A stretch of DNA of 64,000 nt from Epiperipatus broadwayi (GCA_028023455.1 JAQFVV010012396.1:24759330-24823329); one strand, 5' to 3'; counted from the stretch's first letter, positions 1 through 12,369 are shown. Made by a program: numbers and translations. The notes: generated by a model from the sequence alone, not told the origin.

Positions 1-1261
1 TATAGCCAACCAGAAAGTCAGTCATATGCGACAACACAATACTGCCGAGCAATTTTCTTAAATATAACAGAGAACCCTGAGATTAGTGTCATTATTATAA
101 GTGCTCTTAAATTAATAATTGATCAAATTCAGATCAATATTACAATCGTGGCATGGCTTAAGAGATTGAAACATCTAATTGTATAATAACCAAAAATATT
201 GAGATCATATTGGCAAATTAATGAATATTTTGTTTTAGTCAGTAATATTAACAATGACATGAAAAATCATCATCATCATTGTCGAACAGTGCACGTACTT
301 ACAGCCCAGAGAATGTGTTTTGGACAGGGAAAGAATATTAGTTTATTTTAAATTTTCTTTTTAAATTTATTTTATTAATGATATTTTTTTTTAAAATTCT
401 GTCTCTGTCTGAACTGCATATCGCTGGAGCTGAATTATTGTAGAACTAACCTAACGTCGAGCAATTATTATTATTATTAAGCAAAGTAGAGTTTATTACC
501 CGGACTAGACGAAGCGTAGCCAGAAGTTGAGGAGTTCCGGATGGATTTCATAATATAATTAGGAAACGTCTCTTTTTATTAGGTTAGAATATATATATAT
601 GTTGTTGAAGTAACATTTTGTCAATACTAAAATTTTGCATTGTACTGTTGAGGCTTTTATATTTTGTTCTATAATTTTCCTTGACATTTCATCATTATTA
701 TTTTTTAAAACCATTTTACTGGATTTCAGATATTACATTTTTCTAAATGAATAATTTAAAAATATTTTCATATTATCTTATTTCTTCACACATTTTCATG
801 TTTCAACTAAAAGTATATGCTTTTTTTTTTTTAAAAAAAAAAGGACTTTCACAATATTTGACATTAGAAAAATACCAATTTACTTTCTGTAATGAAAACT
901 ATTATATAAATTACAGATTGTAATACTTATTCTATGTTAGTCAAAATATAATATGGTTCTGGCGTATCTTTATTTATAGCTTTAATGTTCTTTCATATGG
1001 TTTTTTTTTTTTTAATTTCATAAAACTATTTTTTTTCTCACTTCTTTCTCCATATTCAACTGTACCCCAACACAACACTTTTATCATTCAATTGTTTTCC
1101 AATCCTAGCATTAAAATTATCCATGACAATTTTAATATGCCATTTATTATCATCAAAAATACTATATATTTATAAATCCTCTATTTTTTTCTCAAAATAA
1201 AATCTTATTGGTCCAAATATGTGAATTCTCTATTTGATATAGTTTATTGATTTCATATATA
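1..1261. other. AT-rich intergenic sequence
   Basis: I see no gene here. The sequence is AT-rich with poly-T and poly-A runs and a short TA microsatellite. A slightly GC-richer patch at about 420-560 contains a CCGG-rich stretch that could be a transposon relic, but I cannot place it. Confidence 0.6.
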
Positions 1262-1652
1262 GGGTATATGAGCAGAGACTTTCACACAACCCACCACTCT
1301 CCACACTATCTCATAACACTGATACACTTGAACACATATATGTTGAAAAGATAAATAATCACCAATATACATATTTCATGCTAAACCAGCAATCATCAGT
1401 TGGTCCAGATTATCATCTTCACACATATATGCTATAAGTGCTCAGATATATATTAAGATAGTCAATACTCACACTTTAATGGACAGGCTTCAATCTACTC
1501 CACACTCCAACTCTTCAACCATCCATCCAATTGAAAATCTGATGATGGAATCCTCAAAGGCCATCCTGAGGTCAAAATTCTTGTCACACTCATGTTGACC
1601 TAAGATCAATTTGACCCCTCATATACATGACATAATCCATTTAATACATATG
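1262..1652 (-). repeat. Rpt-A short interspersed repeat, copy 1, with hammerhead
   Basis: This is one copy of a dispersed family also seen at 3738, 4141, 38320, 55466 and 55878. Shared blocks in order on + are a degenerate tRNA-like B-box antisense region, CTATCTCATA, AAAGATAAATAATCACC, CAGTTGGTCCAGATTA, an AT-rich linker, AATGGACAGGCTTCAA and CATGTTGACCT. The hammerhead core lies on the minus strand, so I take minus as the sense strand. No protein is encoded. Family membership is directly visible by comparing copies. Mobilisation by RNA is inferred. Confidence 0.8.
1361..1404 (-). ncRNA. Hammerhead ribozyme, apparently intact core
   Basis: Read on the minus strand from 1404: ACCAA (stem I), CTGATGA (1399-1393), a 15-nt stem II hairpin (TGCT pairs with AGCA around loop GGTTT), GAAA (1377-1374), a minimal stem III (AT, 4-nt loop, AT), then A at 1366 as the predicted cleavage base. 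TTGGT follows and pairs fully with ACCAA to close stem I. The CTGATGA and GAAA boxes are both canonical. The first stem II pair is a T-T mismatch. This is a type I layout with a very short stem III, as known for Penelope-type and retrozyme hammerheads. Activity is not shown. Confidence 0.7.
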
Positions 1653-3474
1653 AGTATGTTATCTCTCTCCAGAACACTATTCTTTGACTTTTTGGTTACA
1701 GTGAATTTCACTTATTTTTTCTTTCTATATTTTTATTCATTTATAACAACTTCATATGTCAAATCAATTGTATATTTAACGTTTTTTTTTTTAAATTAAC
1801 TAAGTCCAAACATATCCTATTCAATATTAAATAGTTTTTATTGTAATTCATGTTATTAGGTGAAAATATTTAAATAAAAGGTCATTATCGAATATATACA
1901 TGTGGGTATGTATACATGTAACAAATAACTTTAAATAGGAACTATGGGATAAAAGCCTTTCTAGATCAGCTCAATAATAGGTAGATTTTAGTTAGATTGA
2001 TTGCGGATTATTACGTAACAAAAAAAAACAAAACAGTTTTTTAGAAATTTTGAGAATTTATTCCTATCTGAGCCTTATCCTATGAACATGATAGCCGGAT
2101 GTGCTAAGCATTATACTGTAATGTTAATGATGAATATATATATATAGTTCTGTATATAATTCATATTAATAATAATTTATATATATTTAAATGTGTTGCG
2201 TTTTTGAAATAAATATTTTTTGTTACTTTAACTAGTGAGTTTATTTACAATATTTTTTTTTTTACTTTAGTAGTCTCAGATTTTTAAAGTGGAATTCATT
2301 TCGTTCGCGCTTTCTATATGTTAGCAATATCCGTTTCTTTGAAATTACTCTTTATTTACTTATCTCAAAACTTGATCAATATTTTGTGCATTTGACAAAA
2401 TTAAAGAAGAGAAATACTTACAATGCTGAGTTGTTGTTTTTTTTTACTTTAAAATTGCCAGAAGGTTTTTGTAAACTTAGTAATTTTATATATATAAATT
2501 GTTAACAGCAGCATTATCCAAAAAGTGACAAAATTTGTTGTGGTTTTTACTACTTAATAAAAGAGAGTAACTTCATCCACAGTCTATTGATAGCAGACTT
2601 CATCTGCATTGAAGATGAGAGTTATTGAATTGAAGTAACCGTTCAAGAACTGAAATCAGTACGTAGCTAGTTTTACTCATTTTCAAAAAGATTTTTAAAT
2701 TAAATGAAACTATTATTAGGTTTTAAATATTATAATTGAAAATAATGAAGTAATGTTTGCATTAACAAGCACATAAATAAATATATTTATATCAGAAAAT
2801 TTATAATCATAAATGATAAAATACATATGGGTTTATCGTTACATTGTTGAAGTGGTTGGCGAAAAAAGAAACGACCGAAAAATAAAATAGAAGAAGCATC
2901 ACTTATTGTATAAAAACTACATTTAATAAAATCATAAAATCGATAGTATTCGATTAAATAAATAATAGGCGTTTTACATGTTATCTGAAGACGAAATATT
3001 CAAATTTTAATAACTAGTAGTAGGAGCTAACACATTGAAAATTTAGTTTGTTAAAATAATTATTAAATTATATACTCTGCTATAGTTATATATATATAAA
3101 TGGCATTAAAGTATACATATATGTATTTAAATTATTATAAATCAGAACTTAACAATTTTAATAATGTAGTAATTTAACAAATTATCATATTAATTGCGAT
3201 TTTATTAATTAAAACAATTTAATAGTATGGAATTCAATATTTTTGTGATTTTTGAATGAACTTTGTATATTAATTTTAAGTTATCATTCACACAACAGAT
3301 TTTAATGTCTCTATTAAAAAAAAGAGAGATAAAAGCAAGGTTGTGGGAATGTCGAACTTTCTTATAAATGATAAAGGTTACATCATATTATAATTTTTTA
3401 TGACCTACTGAAATTAGCACTTACGTGACAATAAGTTAAAAATAATATATTTCTAAGTACTTATGTATTAGTCC
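1653..3474. other. AT-rich intergenic sequence
   Basis: No gene or recognisable repeat is supported. There are several short TA microsatellites (for example near 2135 and 3090) and poly-T runs. A 62-codon open frame at 1611-1799 is low-complexity, overlaps Rpt-A and is not credible. Confidence 0.6.
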
Positions 3475-3722
3475 GACTGTGTTAAAAAACATCAGCACAA
3501 ACATATGTTCAAATAAAGACTGAACTAAACACATTTGCAATCTTCTAAAAACTAAAACATTTTTAAAAATGAATATTAGATACCCTGATCTGATAAAAGT
3601 TGTTAGTCAAATTTAAGGTTTATTATCTAATATTCACTTTTAAAAAATTAATTGTTTTGGTTTTTAAAAGATTGTAGATATGTTTAATTTGATCTTTATC
3701 TATACATTTATTTGTGTTAGAG
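3475..3722. repeat. Imperfect hairpin (MITE-like) repeat
   Basis: The left part (around TTTGCAATCTTCTAAAAACT and GAATATTAGATA) is repeated in reverse complement on the right (TATCTAATATTC, then GGTTTTTAAAAGATTGTAG). The arms are about 100 bp around a centre near 3600. This suggests a small foldback or MITE-type element. I see no clear target-site duplication. Confidence 0.55.
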
Positions 3723-3737
3723 TTATGCTATAAATAT

Positions 3738-4107
3738 AGAGATTTGAACTCAGACTTTCAAGCCCCTTCACTATACACACTATCTCATACTACTGATACC
3801 CATGACCACACACATGTAGAAAAGATAAATAATCATCAATATGCGTATTACATGCTAACTAGCACCCATTAGTTGGTCTAGATTACCATCTTCCATACAC
3901 ACATATATAATCAATACTCAGTTTATATTAAGATAGAAAATCCTTACAATTTAATGGACAGGCTTCAAGCTACTCCATCCATACCATTGAAAATATGATG
4001 ATAGAATTCCCAAATCCTATGCTGATGACAATATTGTTGGCATGTCCATGTTGACTTTAAGTCACTCTGACCTCTCATGTATAGGATAGTATCCATTTAA
4101 ATACATG
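3738..4107 (-). repeat. Rpt-A copy 2
   Basis: Forward on + it reads through the same blocks as copy 1, beginning at GATTTGAACTCAGACTTTCA (antisense B-box-like GTTCAAATC) and ending near CATTTAAATACAT. Its hammerhead core is decayed: the minus strand reads CTAATGG in place of CTGATGA and GTAA in place of GAAA. It faces copy 3 head to head across a spacer of about 33 bp. Confidence 0.8.
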
Positions 4108-4140
4108 GAAGAGGGATAGGCAGAATGCAGGCTTAATATG

Positions 4141-4428
4141 TAAGATTTGAAATACCAGGCACTCTTATACCTGGAGTAGATTGAAGTCTGTTTATTAAAG
4201 TATAAGAATTTGCTATCTTAATATAAACTGAGCACTGATTATATATATATGTATGGGAGATGGTAATCTGGACTAACTGATGAGTGTTGGTTTAGCATGA
4301 AATACATATATTGATAATTATTTATCTTTTCAGCATGTGTATCATTAGTATGAGATAGTGTAGATAGTGAAGGGGCTATATTTATAACTAGGCTCCAGTT
4401 ATAAGAGTGCCTGGTATTTCAAATCTTA
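4141..4428 (+). repeat. Rpt-A copy 3 bounded by inverted ends and TA
   Basis: This inverted copy of the family is flanked by near-perfect inverted ends of about 27 bp, starting AGATTTGAAATACCAGGCAC and ending with its complement, and by TA on each side. Near the left end the sequence jumps from the terminal block to TAGATTGAAG at a shared GGAG, as if internally deleted. The right end keeps the B-box-like region in degraded form. The TA flanks could mean Tc1/mariner-type mobilisation of a MITE, or could be chance in this AT-rich DNA. Confidence 0.7.
4272..4315 (+). ncRNA. Hammerhead ribozyme, core intact, stem I weakened
   Basis: On + the order is ACTAA, CTGATGA (4277-4283), a stem II hairpin (GTGTT with AGCAT, loop GGTTT), GAAA (4299-4302), a short stem III, the predicted cut after A4310, then TTGAT. 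Stem I keeps A-T, A-T and T-G pairs but has one C-A mismatch compared with copy 1. Both catalytic boxes are canonical. The stem II changes relative to other copies still allow pairing. Confidence 0.6.
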
Positions 4429-4737
4429 GTTATGATAAAAGTACATAATTTTTTCCATGTATAAAAATATTGATTTCTCTTACAACTTATTATCTGGACT
4501 AATATGTTGGTGAAATCTTAATTATCATACTAATATGTAAGTATCCATTTCCATTTACTATGATTCTGTTTTTGTGTTTGTTTATTCATTTTCACATTCC
4601 TTTTTTCCCACTTCCTTTTCATTATATAAATTAGCATAAGTGTACTGATTCAACACTACTTTCATTCCACATACAAGTATAATGACTCCAATTACTATTT
4701 GTATTAAAGTTTATATAGTGATGAGAATATGCAAACT
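4429..4737. other. AT-rich spacer
   Basis: I see nothing supported here. Confidence 0.5.
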
Positions 4738-4830
4738 TCTTAAGTGGTCGAGTGGTCAGTACAGCTGCCTTATAAGCAGTTGTCCTAAGTTTGAAAGTTC
4801 GCTTCCCAGCTGATGCTTTGACACATGAAA
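4738..4830 (+). repeat. tRNA-derived SINE head
   Basis: The order is A-box-like GTGGTCGAGTGGTCAGTAC, an anticodon arm with stem GCTGC/GCAGT and loop CTTATAA, then B-box-like AAGTTCGCTTCCC and GATGCTTTGACACATG. An A-rich (AAT)n stretch follows. The second SINE at 25416-25626 shares the same head and the same GATGCT-TGACACATG block, which shows a family. The body after the head is short or unrelated, so this copy may be truncated. Confidence 0.65.
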
Positions 4831-7076
4831 AAAATAATAATAATAGAGTTAAATTTGGCAGACTAAAATCCTAAATTGTATATTTTAAAGAGTAGACACA
4901 TCCAATATTCATTTCTTTTGGAAATAAATCTTGGAGCAAAAATTACTCTAGAAAAATAATTGAACTTCTTGTCACACATTTTTGTAAAATTATCAATAAA
5001 ATGATTTGAAAATATATTATAGCACAACATTAGTACTTAAATACAATGCTTTTAAGATCTGTTATTTATTTCATTAATAGTTTTATCTGATTCACAGCCA
5101 TTTTAGAAAGATTAAGAATAATTTATAAATAATTTTCAGTATAGATCTGATTAAAATTAAGAAAATTCAATTTATTACTAAGTTCTTATGATTAAATACC
5201 ATCATATTTATTAAAATCTTTTAATACTTTTTTGCATTGTTTTATCATTATTTTAAAAAGTTTAAAAATCTACTTCATCTATTTATTTTCTAATTTTTTC
5301 ATTTTATTTCATAGACAATTTTGACTGATCCACAATTTTCATTACATTATGTATTGGTAAAAAGAATTGTAATATCAATAATGACAACATTGGCAAAAGA
5401 ATAAAAGGGATATTACATAAAGTTTTAGTTCTTATGAGTGAACACTTAAAGACATAATATGGGATTACATTTACATAGTTAATTAATAAACCTTCTTTAA
5501 CATAACATATATATATATATATTGAACTGTTTTACAAACGTATGGTTCAAATATATTAGCATTGGTTATATTTAAAAAAAACTTCAAAAAAAAAAAAAGA
5601 AAAGTAAAATTTAAAAATCTTTAAAAGTCGCAATTGAATTTTTAATTGAAGTTTATTTTTAATACGTACAATGAAAGTTAATCTTTGTTTTTTATTTATA
5701 ATTTAATCATAGTAACAGTGATATAGGAAAGTGCATTCAGATTAATTAATCCAGATAGCGAAAAGATATTCTAAACATAGAAGATTACAATCAGAAACAT
5801 CATTCTAATACTAATTAAAGACAGCGTAAGTAATTTATAAAGAAATAAACTTTGTAGCTGAAATTAAGAAGTAACATAAAAGATTATAAAATAATAAAAC
5901 AAAAAAATAAAGAAAATATCACAGGATCTCTTAAAAATGATTGCGACTATAAAATGAGCAGACAAATTTAGAAGAGAGTTTTTTTCATATGTGTTTCATG
6001 CAATTTTTCATGAGCAGCATTTTTTTTAAAATTAAGAATAAAAGGTTGCCACTTAGAACTAAACTGAATCTATTCTCCTTGTACATCCTTAATTTTTAGT
6101 TAGTTACATTAATATTTTGAGTGTTAAATTTTATTATTTAGTTTGAGAGTAGTGTATAAATTACCTTGCCAATATGCTTATTTTTTAATTAAGTCCAAGA
6201 GAAATTTTTTTTTTTTTAAAATAGATTGATGGGAAATCTTAATCCTGATTTTGTAATTATTGTTTTATAAGTTACGATATGCTTGACACAGAATCAGTGA
6301 ATCTAATGACTTCGGAAGCCTATTTTATAAATTAAAAACGGATTCTGCCAACAATTTAAATCACAATAACTATTAGGTCAAGTTAATCAGGAAATACAGC
6401 TATGTTTTTAGAAATATAAACGAAATTCTTTTCTTCTTCATAGCTTGATTAGCTCACGCATTCTAGTGTATAATTCAAGGGCTAACATAGAACACACACA
6501 AAAAAAACATTACAATATATATTATATGCTGCGAATAGGATGATGACCCCTAGAAATCATGATAAACCTCTAAATTAGGCTACAATGTCACTTTATCTAC
6601 GTACAATTTGATATTCTTACTTATTTCTAAATGATAGTTGATAAGTATTAGCAATTATGTGACCCACTTATCCATTAACAAGATTACATACCTTTTAACA
6701 TTAAACAAAGACAAGTATTTGTTCAGTGGCATAAGAATAAGAAGACACTCCTCCTTATCACAGAACATTGAAATGTTTTATCTCCAGCAACATCTCTTTG
6801 AAATATATTTTTCAAAATTATTTTATTTTAAACAATGGTTGTCTCTGAGGTAATTCTTTTTTTTAATCAATACAAATTTTAATTCTGGATTGCAATTTTA
6901 AAATTATATTTTAATTACTTACTTATCATAATTATTTATTTATTATCTTTGCTGCAGAATAAAAGACAATCATTTGTGAATATTTTAAATTGTGTTTAAT
7001 ATGGGTTAGATAAAAAATATAGTCTGTAAAAAGAAAAATTATTAACTTACTTTCTCAAAAAATTATTGCTTGAATA
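4831..7076. other. AT-rich intergenic sequence
   Basis: No gene is supported. A TA microsatellite lies at about 5508-5522. A 71-codon open frame at 6638-6853 has no recognisable domain and no splice or promoter context, so I do not call it a gene. Confidence 0.55.
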
Positions 7077-8377
7077 CACCTGGGTCTCATTTTATGCAGT
7101 AGATAGGTTCCTCAGAAAATGCACACAAAAGAAATCGCACAAAAATAGACTTAACTTACCTTGAAAAATGAGAGATAATATTGAAATTTTCCAAAAATCG
7201 CATAAAAGCAAAGCAATAACGTAAAATTACTTTAAAATTTACATTAAAAAAAAATAAATAAATAAAATATGACTAATAAAAAATTTCAGAAAAAATTTGA
7301 TACAAGACAAACTTATTTTACTTTTTTTATTCACTACAGTATTTAATTTTATTCAAAATAATATATTTTTATGCGTAATTCATATTTTTTTCATACATTT
7401 ATGGTATTTTAATTATTAGCACTATTTGAGACATCAGATTCATCATGATGTGATGTGATGTGAGGTACAGTAGCTTCTCCTAAATGAAGTCAAGAGGAAA
7501 TACAATTAAAACATTTTCCAATCACTATTGACCCTTCCCATTTCACTAAGTGATGTAAAATTGAAATGTTTGTTTCCAAAGAAATTCATTTTCTCGGGTG
7601 TTTTTTTTCTCTCCGTTAGAGTAAACTAAAAGTTTATAATAAAAATAAGAACTTAGACTTACGATAATAAAAAGACACCAAGTCATCACTGTTGGGCAAA
7701 ATTTAATTAAAACTAACAATTAAAAATTAAATTCTTATTTTTGTCTTTAATTTTTTAATTTTCAATTCCATTTAAAAATCAAATTTCATCATTTCACATC
7801 ACCTCATTACGTAATTTTTAAATTGTTAATTACAATTAAAAATCAGATTTTAATTGCCAAATTTAATTGTGCCCACCGCTGTTACTCACTTTTTAAAAAT
7901 AAACTTGCAGACACTAATTAATTACGTACTTATTTTATAAAAAGCAAAAATTTAACATGATTTAAAATGCAAAAACAACAACAAGCATAGTATTTTTCAT
8001 CTATAATGTTTGAACAGATTTACATTATAGTTTTGTAAAATTTAATGTGTGTATATAAAATGGGGAAATTCTGATTTTAAGTGAATTATGAAGTTTTTTA
8101 TTACATAAAATATATTACAGTACTATTATAAAGTGCTCAAAATATTAAAATTATTAGATGGAAGTTGAACTCCATTAATGCGCTATTACTTTAAATATGA
8201 TGCGAGTGTGTGAAATTTATAATATTTAAAGTAATAGTGCATTATTGGAGCTTGACTTCTGATCTAATAATTTTTATCACATAAAAGAAAACCACATACA
8301 AAGATATTAAGAAGAATCATGAATCGCATATCTTCAAAATCGCATTAAATAAATCCACATAAAACGAGACCCGGGTG
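7077..8377. mobile_element. TA-flanked DNA transposon, non-autonomous (pogo/Tigger-like guess)
   Basis: The left end starts CACCTGGGTCTCATTTTATG. The right end, read in reverse complement, starts CACCCGGGTCTCGTTTTATG, so the inverted ends match over about 20 bp. TA lies outside each end (7075-7076 and 8378-8379), as in Tc1/mariner/pogo elements. The ends recall Tigger-type termini, but superfamily assignment is a guess because no transposase is left. A separate palindrome (8147-8275) is nested near the right end. Confidence 0.6.
8147..8275. repeat. Palindromic MITE nested in the transposon
   Basis: The left arm (8147-8197, including GCGCTATTACTTTAAATA) and the right arm (8223-8275, including TATTTAAAGTAATAGTGC) are inverted copies of about 50 bp with a 25-bp loop. 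It lies wholly inside the element at 7077-8377, so it probably inserted later. Confidence 0.65.
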
Positions 8378-8379
8378 TA

Positions 8380-11215
8380 CTTACATTTTAAAAATAATAT
8401 TATACCATTGTAGTAAATTTATTACTTAAACACTCATTATCCTTATGTAAATATGGCAGGACAAAATAATTGTAACATTCATATCTATGGTATAAAAGAA
8501 ATACAAAATGTTTTAATAAATTATTTTTCAAGTTATTATGAAATTGACTTTCATTTATAAACTTGCTTTACATATGCTTTAGTATTATTAATATTATAGT
8601 TATGAATTTTAAACACTTCTCTGTAATAAGACCAGTTTTATCTTTAAATAATATTTCCTCCTAGACTTGATAGTTAAATTATATCTTTCTGTGGGTAAAT
8701 GTACTGTTAATGTAATGTTATACCACAAATTGCCAGCATTGTATATAAAATATTTTCAGCTGTTAATATGTTTGCATGGTTATATTTTTGTAAAATCTCT
8801 TCCTTAATGAAATAGTTTCTGTACATCTAGTTTTAAACTTGCTGTATTTTCAACAAATGGAGAAAATGTTCTATGCTTCTAGATTGTATTCTGATGAATG
8901 AACCCTCCAGAATAAAGTACATTTAATTATTTAAATTTAGGTAAACTGGGTATAATTTTAAATTATAATTTTATGCTTTTGTAATTTACTATGCATTTTA
9001 TTTATTTATATTTCATACTTCTGCCTGATAGATTTTTATCCATTATTTATCAGCTGTAATATCCAGAAGTTTACATAATATTTGCTATTTATAATATTTA
9101 TCATTTTAAAATATTTTGTTCTCTATTATAAGTAATTCATCCATTTGAATAAATGTGTTCATGAATAACCAGAAAATATATTGTCTATTCTTATTTTATT
9201 GTTTATTTCAGGTCACATTTTAATTAGGTGAGATTTATCAAGTAGTTTTTTATCAGTCTTATACATCAGTTAATAATTATAATATTTGTTTAGGAGATTT
9301 AGCATTATTCTCTCTCTCTTGTTTTATTGTTTATAATTATCTTGCCATTATATTTTTCAACAGATCATACTCTGTCTTTTTTTGTGGATGTTTATTTTGC
9401 TAGAACATGTATTTTTATAAAGAGAATGGGCATTGTTTCTCTCTTATTATAGTATTTTCTGTTATTATTATTTTTCATGTTTATATTTAGCATAAATGCT
9501 TTGTTTAAAGACAGCCTTTAGTGTTCCTAATATTTTAGTGGCTCCTTGTTATGTTTTCCCAGTGTTTAGAGATAAAAGTTGTAGCATATTTGTTTTCCCA
9601 CAAGCGTAGGTGCTCCTTTTGAGTTAATATCATAATTAGATTTATTGCCTTATGTATTACACCTCTCAGATGTATTATAACATATATTTTTGCACAAGAT
9701 CATGTGTAGTATATTGCTATGACTTAATTGTTTTTGAAAAATGATATTATTTGTTTTGAAGATCATTTTTATTATTGCACTCTTGAATAGTCATAGTGTA
9801 TGTTAGAGATTGTTCTAATGTATAGATATGTCTTGCTGTACTTTGCCAACATTGCAAAACATAAAACTGATAGTTATTTATTTAAAAATTTTAAATTATA
9901 TTTATAGGCCTATATGAGTAATATACATTATTTCTAGTATTGATTTCAACACTGGATTGGTAAGACATGCTTATTATTTAAATGTACTCATTGTTGGGAC
10001 AAAATAAAAATATTATTTTTATGTAAAAATGCAGAACTTCTTGTAATAATACACACATTTAATAAAAAAAAAAAGCTGTTATTAGTCAAACAAATTCACA
10101 ATAGTCAATGATCATTTAATTTGTAAAAATTCATTTATTTATTATCATAAGCTATAAAGTTCTAAAATTTATTTCCCTTATGCAATAATTCTGCATGATA
10201 TAGTGTTTGAATATCTTAATTTGAAAATTGTAGATTTCCAATATTGTTTATTTAATTGTCGTTATTGTTCAAATATTATATTTTATTGTTAAATTTGCAT
10301 GTAGATTTCATATCATCTCAATCACATATTACTTATACAGAAATGTTAACATTATATAATCAATAATACAATTGTATTTTATGCAGTACATAAACATAAA
10401 AGATAATAATCATTTTGTTAGAATGCTCTACAGATGTTAAGAAGACGTCTGATAAATAAAATATTCATTTTCTTAATTTTAAAATAATCATTTTAATCCA
10501 CATGCAATTATTAAATTAAGACTGTTTTTGTGATAAAATTATTATTTTCTTATTTATAAGGTTAAAATTGATTATCTATTATAAATTTTAATTTAAATTA
10601 TTTATCGTAAATTTACAAAAAAAAATTTGGCAAGAGTTGTTAATAGAATAAATATCCTGAGTGGACTCTTAGTATTTAAATGCTATTCTAATAGATTATT
10701 TGATTTTAAATTAAGAGTGAATTAAAATAACTTCTTTAAAATTTGTTATTATTATTGTTATAAATAAGGTGGATATTATCTTAGGGTAAGATTATGCCTC
10801 CTCATATTTTTATTAGGATGCCATTTATTGTTTACTAATTCTTTAAATAAAATAAAAAAGTAAAAATTAATGATCAAAAGAATTTGCTCTTGGCAAAAGA
10901 AATTATTTTAAAAAGTATAGTGGCACAAATAAATAATAAAAAAACATAATTTTTTATCGAGATTTTTTGAGTTGTGGATCAAATCATTGCATTGAAATGT
11001 TGAGAATAGTGTTGTGAGTATTATTATTATATTGAGGAAAGGGGTATAAAAATATTATGAGAATAAATGCATGGTACTTGAGTATTAGTCCAACAATGTA
11101 AAAGAGACAAGAGCTTTTTCACATCTGCAATAATTGTGTGATCTTGAGTTGACATCAAATTGAAAAAAAGTAAATCCTGCAATTTATATTGAAAATGTGT
11201 GAAAACATGTTTCAC
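8380..11215. other. AT-rich intergenic sequence
   Basis: No gene or named repeat is supported. Base composition is uniform with many short T and A runs. The tandem duplication at 11219-11310 marks the right edge. Confidence 0.5.
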
Positions 11216-11218
11216 TGT

Positions 11219-11310
11219 TTCAAAACATGTTTTTCTTCATGGTATTTCAACATTTATTTTAGTTTTTCAAAATGTGTTTTTCTTCATGGTATTTTGACAT
11301 TTATTTCAGT
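11219..11310 (+). repeat. Short tandem duplication
   Basis: Two copies of about 50 bp share TTTTTCTTCATGGTATTT, then CAACATTTATTT or GACATTTATTT. The second copy abuts the Merlin-like fragment. Confidence 0.6.
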
Positions 11311-11625
11311 TATTGTCCAGATTTCTTTCTGACAACAACTATTGACAAAAGTGATGAATTTGGAAATGCAGACTATGAACATTTTCATGTAAACCACTCA
11401 TATAATTTCATTGATCAAGAAAGTGGGGTTCATAAGACTATGGGTACCATGAAATGGAAAAATAAACAGTGAGGGACATCAAGGCAACACCTTGACTTAT
11501 ACCTGGCCAAAATATGGCATAGATTACACAAAATGATAGTTATTTAGCTGATACAAGCTGGTTGATGGCATTGTTGCTACAACTAAACACATAAATATAA
11601 TGTTACCAAACTGTAACATTACTGT
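11310..11625 (+). pseudogene. Merlin/ISXO2-like DDE transposase, C-terminal fragment
   Basis: The + strand reads EFGNADYEHFHVNHSYNFID, then QESGVHKTM, MKW, KNKQ, a stop (TGA), then GTSRQHLDLYLAK, W and further residues with another stop. ISXO2-like domains, which define eukaryotic Merlin transposons, typically show (Y/H)xxVNHSxxFVDPxTGxHT, a WxxxK block and a GTxxxxLxxYLxEFxWR block. Three such blocks appear here in the right order. It is a decayed fragment with at least two in-frame stops, and the N-terminal part and first catalytic Asp are not recognisable. The family assignment is from remembered motifs. Confidence 0.6.
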
Positions 11626-11639
11626 TTTTTTTATTTATA

Positions 11640-12355
11640 TGACTTCTTTTTTTTATATCCGATTTCTGTTATTTATTTATATATATATATATATTCTAAC
11701 CTCCCCCACTGCTCGTCCTCTCTTAACAAAATTATAATTGTTTAAATTCCGGGTTCTAGCTCAGTTAACAAATAAATAAATGAAATATTCATCATTAATT
11801 AAAAATGATTACTAGCTCTAATTTTTAAAATACAAATAGAGTTCAATTTTAAAATGAATTAACAAATATTTACTATTTTCATGAGACATGGAGTGACGAC
11901 ACGGGGAACGAGATAGACTACATTGAGATATTATCCACACGATACTATCTCAATGGCATAAGAACACTATGCTCCCTTTTTACTATACCAAATAACTAAC
12001 TCATAGTATTCTTACGACTTTCTAAGCTCTATTCACTACGATTAAAATAATAATCATATCTTAATATTCTTTATAATAAGAATCTAGCTCAATTAAATAA
12101 AATAAAAAATAAAATAAATAAAATAAAATAGAATCAAATCTCAGGTTCATAAATTGTATTCTAACTGATTTAAAATTACGGTAGTAAACTATGAAAAGGG
12201 AATTTTATGTCATAATTCACTACGCAGTAACTAACAATAATAAAAATAATAATAACAACAATAGTATAATATAATCTTATTTCTTCCTAAATGAAATAAT
12301 AAATACGTACGTGGTAGTATTTTAATAATCTGACTACAGAATACGTGTGGCAACA
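11640..12355. other. AT-rich intergenic sequence
   Basis: I see no gene. There is a TA microsatellite at about 11679 and a short AAAATAAAATA-type simple repeat at about 12100-12130. Confidence 0.5.
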
Positions 12356-12369
12356 TTAGCATATATTTT

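Noticed and set aside
1611-1799. Short open frames of 60-98 codons scattered over the AT-rich DNA
   Set aside because: They are hydrophobic or low-complexity, lack domains, codon bias and context, and are expected by chance at this length.
4738-4830. Functional tRNA gene
   Set aside because: No acceptor stem pairing, a degraded T arm, and the same head occurs in the SINE at 25.4 kb.
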